A DNA stretch of 64,000 nucleotides from Metarhizium brunneum (taxonomy: Eukaryota > Ascomycota > Sordariomycetes > Hypocreales > Clavicipitaceae), in contig NC_089423.1 in NCBI RefSeq assembly GCF_013426205.1, positions 1,240,001-1,304,000 of the forward strand, in the 5' to 3' direction. Positions 58,984 through 64,000 of the stretch are shown one piece after another. The notes beneath the pieces were generated by a model. That model saw only the letters and a list, made by a program, of their open reading frames with translations, did not search any database and was not told the DNA's origin. The position numbers and the translations under genes were made by a program. Within the stretch, counting starts at the first letter, position 1, and the number at the start of each line of letters is the position of its first letter.

Positions 58984-61827
58984 TCAATTCCTCGCTGCAA
59001 CCCGTCTTCTTTTCACGACGCTGGTCGCAGTGTTCCCATCTCCGGCTAGTTCATCCTCATCCTCGGCGGTGTCATCTGCGGGAGTCGCAACACTTGCTGG
59101 ACGAGTGGCAGAAGGCGGTGGTACACCGCGGTCCTTCTCCGCGCTACGAAGATCGCCAAGGAGTTTCTCGACTTCCACAAACATGCTCCGTGTATTCTTA
59201 ACGACGCCGTTCTCGTCAACCCGATAGCCTACAACTTCCTCCTCCTCGTCCTGGGAACGTTTCAGGAATGCAGGACCAGGACCTCGGTCAGGATCGGGGT
59301 TATACATGATGGCATTGCAGAACATGTGGACCAGCTCGCGTTCGAGTTGGGCAGAGTTGATGATTCCTTTTGGAGGGATGAGGTCTTCGGATATCGAAAG
59401 CCAAACACTTGCCGTGCCAGGGTCGCCACCAGGAAGGCTGCTTGCTGCTTGCAAGGCAGCCTTGTTCCCTTGCTTAATGGCAGACCGTATTGATGTGATA
59501 TCTTGGGGCTGCAATACAATTTGCCGGTAGTTTGGGGCGTCCCTCTCGCGGACACCAGTAGCGAACATGTTGGCGTCGCGGTGGCTTGAGATCTGGTCGA
59601 GAGCCGAGGAAGATACCTTGGTGAAACCGCGGGTCCACAAGACTTGTGTCGGAGGTGCAGTAGGTACAGATGGCGAGTCTTGTCTTTTCCGTTTAGCAAG
59701 TCTCGACGAGACACTGCCGGGAGTTGCCATGTTCGTTCGACCATGGACGCTTTCGTCTGCCGTGGTATCGCCCGTTTCCTCAATGTGCCGCGGGGTGAGA
59801 ACTTCATGCTTAATCTTTGTGGAGCTGATTGGATGGTCCATGGCAAGCTCATCGGCTTGCGAAACAACGGACTGGCTTCTTCTGGTCCCACTGACCGAGG
59901 GAGTCGTGCTCATTCTACGCCCTCCATGCGAGATTCTGGGTGGACGGCCCCTCGCCTTGACAGCGTCTGCCTTCAAGCCGCCCTTCGTCAAGTCTCTCTT
60001 TGAACTAGATCTTGGCGTATCAGACAGTATTGACGTATCACGAGGTGGCGGGCTAACTGGCTCATATGCCGGGCTCTCCGGTTCAGCTGTAATAGGTCGT
60101 GGCGTAGAAGGAGTAGAATGAGATGCCCATTTGGTGCCAAACCCGCGGGTGAGCGCAGCTATTGGAGTGGTGACACTGGGCGTACTCGGAGCAGCCGTAA
60201 CCGGGCTGATCTTCTTGGCGTTTGGCGTGGCAGCCGCAGCCGCAGCCTGTGCTACCGCTGCTTGTCGAATAATGTGTTCCGGAATGGCTGGTCGTGGCGG
60301 CTCCCTATTATAGGAGGCATACGGCCTGTCCTTCTGCGCCAACGGCGCGGGGGATGCCGAGGGTGACGGCCGCTGTGTTTGCTGCTTCTGTGCAGCTTGG
60401 GCTGGCGTCCGCTTTTGAGGAGCTGCAACGGGTCCAGTGACACCCTTTTGCGGTGTTTGCGAGGCCGCTGCAATCGGTCTCGGCGCTTGTTGGGCTTGTT
60501 GTGCCTGCTGAGGTGGGAGAGGTCGGCTAGGTGGAATGACGGGTGTTGTCGAGATCGGTCGGGGATGTTGTTGTGGTGGTTGACCTTGTGATGCAGAAAC
60601 GCCACCCGGTCGAGGAGGAGCTGGTTGTAACGGAGTAGACAGTTGTCCGGCATTCTGGGGAGCCACGAGAACCTGTTTTCCTGGAATAGGTCGACCCTGG
60701 GCAGCCACAGTCGGAGCTAGCACTTGGCCAGCATACTGTCCTTGTTGTTGTGGAAGCCGCTGCTGCTGTTGCGATTCCTTTGAAGCCCCAGCCGCCGCAT
60801 TGGCGGGAGCCAAAGGCTGAGTCTGTCCCGCTGTTCCGGGAGTTTGAGGTATCGGGGGTTGATATGGTTTCTCCCATTTCAAAGTACCCGCCGTTGTCGC
60901 TTGCCCGGCGGCTGCCGCCGGTGTGGCCTCCTTCGGCTTGAGAGCGACAGTAGCGTCTGGACGTGGTGAGAGTGTCGGCATCGGAGGCTGGCCAGGCGGT
61001 TGCAGAACTCTGGATCCAGGCTGGGGCATTCCGGCCGGTGCCTGGAGTCCTGATCCGGCGGTAGTCGGAGGTTTTGGCGATGGCTGTGGCGGTCGGACTG
61101 GCGTCGTGCTCCCCGACTGCAAGTGACTCGGCGCTGCAACTGTTGGTTGCGTAGTCGAAGTTGAAGGAGGCCTTGGTGGATAAACTGGTGTGGTAGACAC
61201 AGGTCTCTTAATGCCGCCAGCTTGCCCAGGGGTAGGAGTTGGCGGTTGACCAGGAATCGGACGACCATCCCGAGGGGCTAACATCGATGCGCCATTCTGG
61301 CTCGCCGCAGCCTTTGCCAATCTCTCCTTCTCGTTCTTTTCAAGAAACTGAATGTGTTTCTGAACGGTTGCAAACTTTTCTTCATCTTCCCTAATTTCCT
61401 TTACGATGGTATCCCGATATCTAGCGTATAGTCGATCCAGCAAGGCCGGGACCTTTTCGATGTGCTCATAAGCGTCTTTTAGCGACGGCAACGGGGGACT
61501 CCCCAATTTCCTCTTCCGCGACGCCGGCGAAGCCGACGTATCTGCTGTATTTGTACTCGGACCTGCCGTTGCTGTCGTAGCATTCGTCGTTGTCGTCGTC
61601 GAGCCCGTCCCGCTCTTCACCTCCTCTCGCAGCAGCAGCAAAAACAGCTGCTGCAGCGCATCGGGAGCTAGCCGCGCCGCATCAAACGACTTGTCGCTCT
61701 TGACAAGCGCATTGTTTCTAAGTAGTTCTGAAATCCGAACAAACGCTCCCGTGTCGGCCCCGTGTGTCAGTAGCGACTGGAAAAGGAAGAGCGACTCGAG
61801 GGGCGTATAAGCGGTCGGATGATTCAT
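58984..61827 (-). CDS. Bromodomain protein, BRD8/Bdc1-like
   Basis: This is a single exon of 947 residues. The N-terminal 170 residues are helical and conserved in style: TAYTPLESLFLFQSLLTHGA, VRISELLRNNALVKSD, then AYEHIEKVPALLDRLYARYR and EEKFATVQKHIQFLEKNEKE, a coiled coil. The middle (about 180-560) is Pro/Gln/Ala-rich and disordered. The C-terminal bromodomain lies at about 767-895: YRQIVLQPQDITSIRSAIKQ, LERELVHMFCNAIMYNPDPD, with the Asn that contacts acetyl-lysine, and FVEVEKLLGDL. The layout (N-terminal helical part, long linker, C-terminal bromodomain) fits BRD8/Bdc1, a NuA4 histone acetyltransferase subunit. It ends in a basic KRRRVAARN. I am fairly sure of the bromodomain, less of the complex. 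Confidence 0.8.
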   Translation of the reverse strand: MNHPTAYTPLESLFLFQSLLTHGADTGAFVRISELLRNNALVKSDKSFDAARLAPDALQQLFLLLLREEVKSGTGSTTTTTNATTATAGPSTNTADTSASPASRKRKLGSPPLPSLKDAYEHIEKVPALLDRLYARYRDTIVKEIREDEEKFATVQKHIQFLEKNEKERLAKAAASQNGASMLAPRDGRPIPGQPPTPTPGQAGGIKRPVSTTPVYPPRPPSTSTTQPTVAAPSHLQSGSTTPVRPPQPSPKPPTTAGSGLQAPAGMPQPGSRVLQPPGQPPMPTLSPRPDATVALKPKEATPAAAAGQATTAGTLKWEKPYQPPIPQTPGTAGQTQPLAPANAAAGASKESQQQQRLPQQQGQYAGQVLAPTVAAQGRPIPGKQVLVAPQNAGQLSTPLQPAPPRPGGVSASQGQPPQQHPRPISTTPVIPPSRPLPPQQAQQAQQAPRPIAAASQTPQKGVTGPVAAPQKRTPAQAAQKQQTQRPSPSASPAPLAQKDRPYASYNREPPRPAIPEHIIRQAAVAQAAAAAATPNAKKISPVTAAPSTPSVTTPIAALTRGFGTKWASHSTPSTPRPITAEPESPAYEPVSPPPRDTSILSDTPRSSSKRDLTKGGLKADAVKARGRPPRISHGGRRMSTTPSVSGTRRSQSVVSQADELAMDHPISSTKIKHEVLTPRHIEETGDTTADESVHGRTNMATPGSVSSRLAKRKRQDSPSVPTAPPTQVLWTRGFTKVSSSALDQISSHRDANMFATGVRERDAPNYRQIVLQPQDITSIRSAIKQGNKAALQAASSLPGGDPGTASVWLSISEDLIPPKGIINSAQLERELVHMFCNAIMYNPDPDRGPGPAFLKRSQDEEEEVVGYRVDENGVVKNTRSMFVEVEKLLGDLRSAEKDRGVPPPSATRPASVATPADDTAEDEDELAGDGNTATSVVKRRRVAARN

Positions 61828-62761
61828 GCCCCGCGGTCCACCTCGCCAGTGACCGAGAGGACCTTCGCGCTTCGCAGCAAGATGAATCGGCGCCAGGGTC
61901 TGTGAAGAGTTTGCATCCCAAGGTTAGCTCTTGCTCGCGCCTCGACTACTTGCCATATGGAAGAGCGGTGCTCAGGGGACGCACATACGTCATGCACTCA
62001 GTGGTCGGATTCGTAAAAAAAAAACACGTGTTGATGACCGTGTTGAGCGACAACAAAGCCTTAACAGCGTCCAATCGGCAATTGCATAGGGTTGTCACGC
62101 GCTTTGAGGCTTTTTTCTGCGATGGCCGTTTCTCTGCCTTGCCGTAGTGTCCTTTTTTTTTTTTTTGGTTGCGACCGGCTGCCCAAAAAATCACGTGATA
62201 CTGCTGACTTCGTATTGCTTTGGTGTTGTACTTGGAGCGTTTGTAGGGAGAAGATGGAATCAACGGCCCAAGCGGAAAACAAGACGAAACGGCCAGTATC
62301 ACGTGACACCCATAACCGCTTACACCAGCATCAGTGGTTAATGGGATGATTAGCCTCTACACAGGTTTAAAGCACATTAGGTGCAGAATTAGACGCGACA
62401 TTTGGAAATAACAGTACATTGTCACAAAAATGAGGGATGTCAGGAAATTGTAGTAATGCCTCCGAAGAGTAATATTCCCTAAGCTTCGGGTTGAGCCCAT
62501 CCCGGGTGTTTATGCTAAACCCATGTAACGCCAATCCCAGTGGTATCATATCACTATAAAAAAAAGTGATGTCAAGAGCATCGGTTCTGGTTCCCTTCAG
62601 TTAGCTCTTCCAATCGCCACTCCCCTCATATAATAAGTTTGCAACCTAAAACGCCGTTGTCCCATGTCAAAGCAAATGAATCACCAGCGTGATACCTCCA
62701 TCAAACGCTCAATATAGGAAAAGCAAGTATCTCGTTGATAACACATGAAACGAAATGAATG
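61828..62761. promoter_or_regulatory. Bromodomain gene promoter with CACGTG cluster
   Basis: Three CACGTG words lie at 62025-62030, 62191-62198 (TCACGTGA) and 62299-62306 (TCACGTGA), roughly 200-480 bp upstream of the bromodomain protein start. They match the consensus of basic helix-loop-helix factors such as Cbf1. A run of T (62151-62166) lies between them. The rest is the trailer of the WD40 gene. Confidence 0.5.
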
Positions 62762-64000
62762 TTATGGAGACGAGGAGCTTGACGAGCCATCCGCACTGCG
62801 AGGTCGATCGTCACTGCTGGTGGTCTCAATTTCCCGATCCTTGGGCAGCTGGTTGGTAAGCCGCAGTTTTTCATCCAATAAAGTCACTAGCCTCTCCGAG
62901 TACTGGTCTAAAAGGCCACTGAGTACTGTCTCGTTCATAGCCTTGCTTCTGATGGCGCGATCGCCAAGCGCAGCAGCTGTGAGGCGCAATTCCTGATCCA
63001 ACTCTGTCAAGCCTTCAGCAGTAATGGGCTCAGCAGACGACAGTTTCTTTCTGTATGCACGCAGAGTGCGGCAAGCCTGCTCTGTTGCCATATTCAAAGA
63101 GCCGACCCCACGAAGATTTGATGAGGACTTCCTCTTGGCGACAGCAGACAAAACTGGCATGGAGGGCCTTCTACTAACCCTCGACTTTGGACTGGCAGGA
63201 GGGCTGTCACCCCTGTTAATCTCCGAAGGCCTTCTCCTTGATGGGGTGTCTTCACTGATTGCGCTGTCACTTGGGCTGGTTGCCAGGTTTCCAGCCGGTG
63301 TTCGATTTACTGACGGGGCGGTTCCAAGATTGAGCCGAGATGTTCGGCGGCGCAATGATCGTGGAGGTGACCGACGTCCGGCTGGCGATGGTGATGGACG
63401 TTGAAATTCGGCCAGCTCCGCCTTAGATAGAACCTTTCGCAACGTCGGTCGACTACTATTGTTGTTTGCCTCCTTCACCGGCGATGGATCCCTGCTCATC
63501 GACCTCGGTGAAGGATCGTTTAGATCCAGCGTCCAAACCATAATCGTTCCATCCGAACCCACGCTGACAACTTTCCTCGTGCCGTCGTCATCTTCAACTA
63601 AAGAGACGCCGTTGATTGCTTCTGTGTGGCCCCATTCTCTGTCCAAAAATGCGCCTGAATTGGCGTCATAGAGTCGTATGGATTTATCAGTATTTGATGA
63701 CCCCAGCAAGAAGTCAAGGTCCTTGGAGGGCCACTGGCCTACAAACAGAGAATCCAAAACGGCGGTTTCCACACCGCCCTCATCCATGCATTTAAAACAG
63801 AAAATTTGTCTGCCACTTGCCAAGTCATATTGATAAATGGACCGATCTAAAGAAGAAACAAAAATAGTCCTGTTGTCTGGACCCATGGTCATTGAAGTAG
63901 GTGATGATTTTAAAGAAATAACCTTGGAGGGAATAGCTGCAATAATATCAGGCTCTCCCTCTCGGGAGACGATGTCATGTACCTGCAACGTGCGGTCAAG
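62762..64000 (-). CDS. WD40 protein, C-terminal part
   Basis: The frame runs off the right edge of the window, so the N-terminus and any upstream exons are missing; at least 412 residues are visible. WD-type blades can be read: TSMTMGPDNRTIFVSSLDRS with IYQYDLASGRQI, then LLGSSNTDKSIRLYDANSGA and KVVSVGSDGTIMVWTLDLND. After these comes a Ser/Pro/Arg-rich linker (SPSPAGRRSPPRSLRRRTSR) and a helical C-terminal domain (RTLRAYRKKLSSAEPITAEG, NETVLSGLLDQYSERLVTLL). The layout is like WDR62/MAPKBP1-type long WD40 proteins, but I cannot see enough to assign it. The exact C-terminus ends in a Ser run. Confidence 0.8.
   Translation of the reverse strand, partial: LDRTLQVHDIVSREGEPDIIAAIPSKVISLKSSPTSMTMGPDNRTIFVSSLDRSIYQYDLASGRQIFCFKCMDEGGVETAVLDSLFVGQWPSKDLDFLLGSSNTDKSIRLYDANSGAFLDREWGHTEAINGVSLVEDDDGTRKVVSVGSDGTIMVWTLDLNDPSPRSMSRDPSPVKEANNNSSRPTLRKVLSKAELAEFQRPSPSPAGRRSPPRSLRRRTSRLNLGTAPSVNRTPAGNLATSPSDSAISEDTPSRRRPSEINRGDSPPASPKSRVSRRPSMPVLSAVAKRKSSSNLRGVGSLNMATEQACRTLRAYRKKLSSAEPITAEGLTELDQELRLTAAALGDRAIRSKAMNETVLSGLLDQYSERLVTLLDEKLRLTNQLPKDREIETTSSDDRPRSADGSSSSSSP

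Overview
This window is nuclear DNA from a filamentous ascomycete, most likely a sordariomycete of the order Hypocreales. The evidence is short introns (mostly 52-105 nt) with GT..AG ends and CTAAC/CTAAT-like branch points, compact genes separated by long untranslated and intergenic DNA, and an intergenic TACGGAGTA motif that I associate with hypocrealean genomes. The species cannot be fixed by eye. I saw no tRNA or rRNA gene, no CRISPR array, no intact transposon, and no secondary-metabolite core gene. I rebuilt exon structures by reading splice sites and checking that the frame stayed open.

Layout: (1) 0-9 kb holds a DUF2293 protein (+) and the ribosome-biogenesis factor RRP12 (-). (2) 9-18 kb holds a relic of a peptidase-like beta-propeller, the retromer subunit VPS29 (+), shugoshin (-) and the DASH subunit DAD2 (+) as a divergent chromosome-segregation pair, and a basic coiled-coil protein with TPX2-like motifs (+). 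(3) 18-35 kb is gene-poor. It holds a frameshifted type-B carboxylesterase pseudogene (+), a single-pass membrane protein with a Ser/Thr/Pro ectodomain (-), a secreted GDSL esterase (-), a diverged tandem repeat, and a 742-residue single-pass membrane protein (-). (4) 35-46.5 kb holds a DHX35-like DEAH helicase (-), a CUE5-like ubiquitin/Atg8 adaptor (+), the phosphate regulator PHO81/NUC-2 (+) and a small polytopic membrane protein (-). (5) 46.5-64 kb holds an AT-rich island, a secreted HNH nuclease (-), a tetraspanin (+), the DEAD-box helicase DBP6 (-), the GPI-anchor glycosyltransferase GPI3 (+), a CorA-like transporter (-), a bromodomain protein of the BRD8/Bdc1 type (-) and the 3' part of a WD40 protein (-) cut by the window edge.

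Most genes are housekeeping and not linked in one pathway. Thematic links are ribosome and RNA work (RRP12, DBP6, the DEAH helicase), chromosome segregation (shugoshin, DAD2, possibly the TPX2-like protein), membrane trafficking and autophagy (VPS29, CUE5), and surface or secreted functions (GDSL esterase, HNH nuclease, tetraspanin, two single-pass membrane proteins). I do not see a clear new multi-gene system. The most useful observations are gene-structure oddities (a start codon split by an intron, a GC-AG intron, an intron that removes an in-frame stop), two decayed genes, a transporter lacking its signature motif, and two uncharacterised surface proteins.
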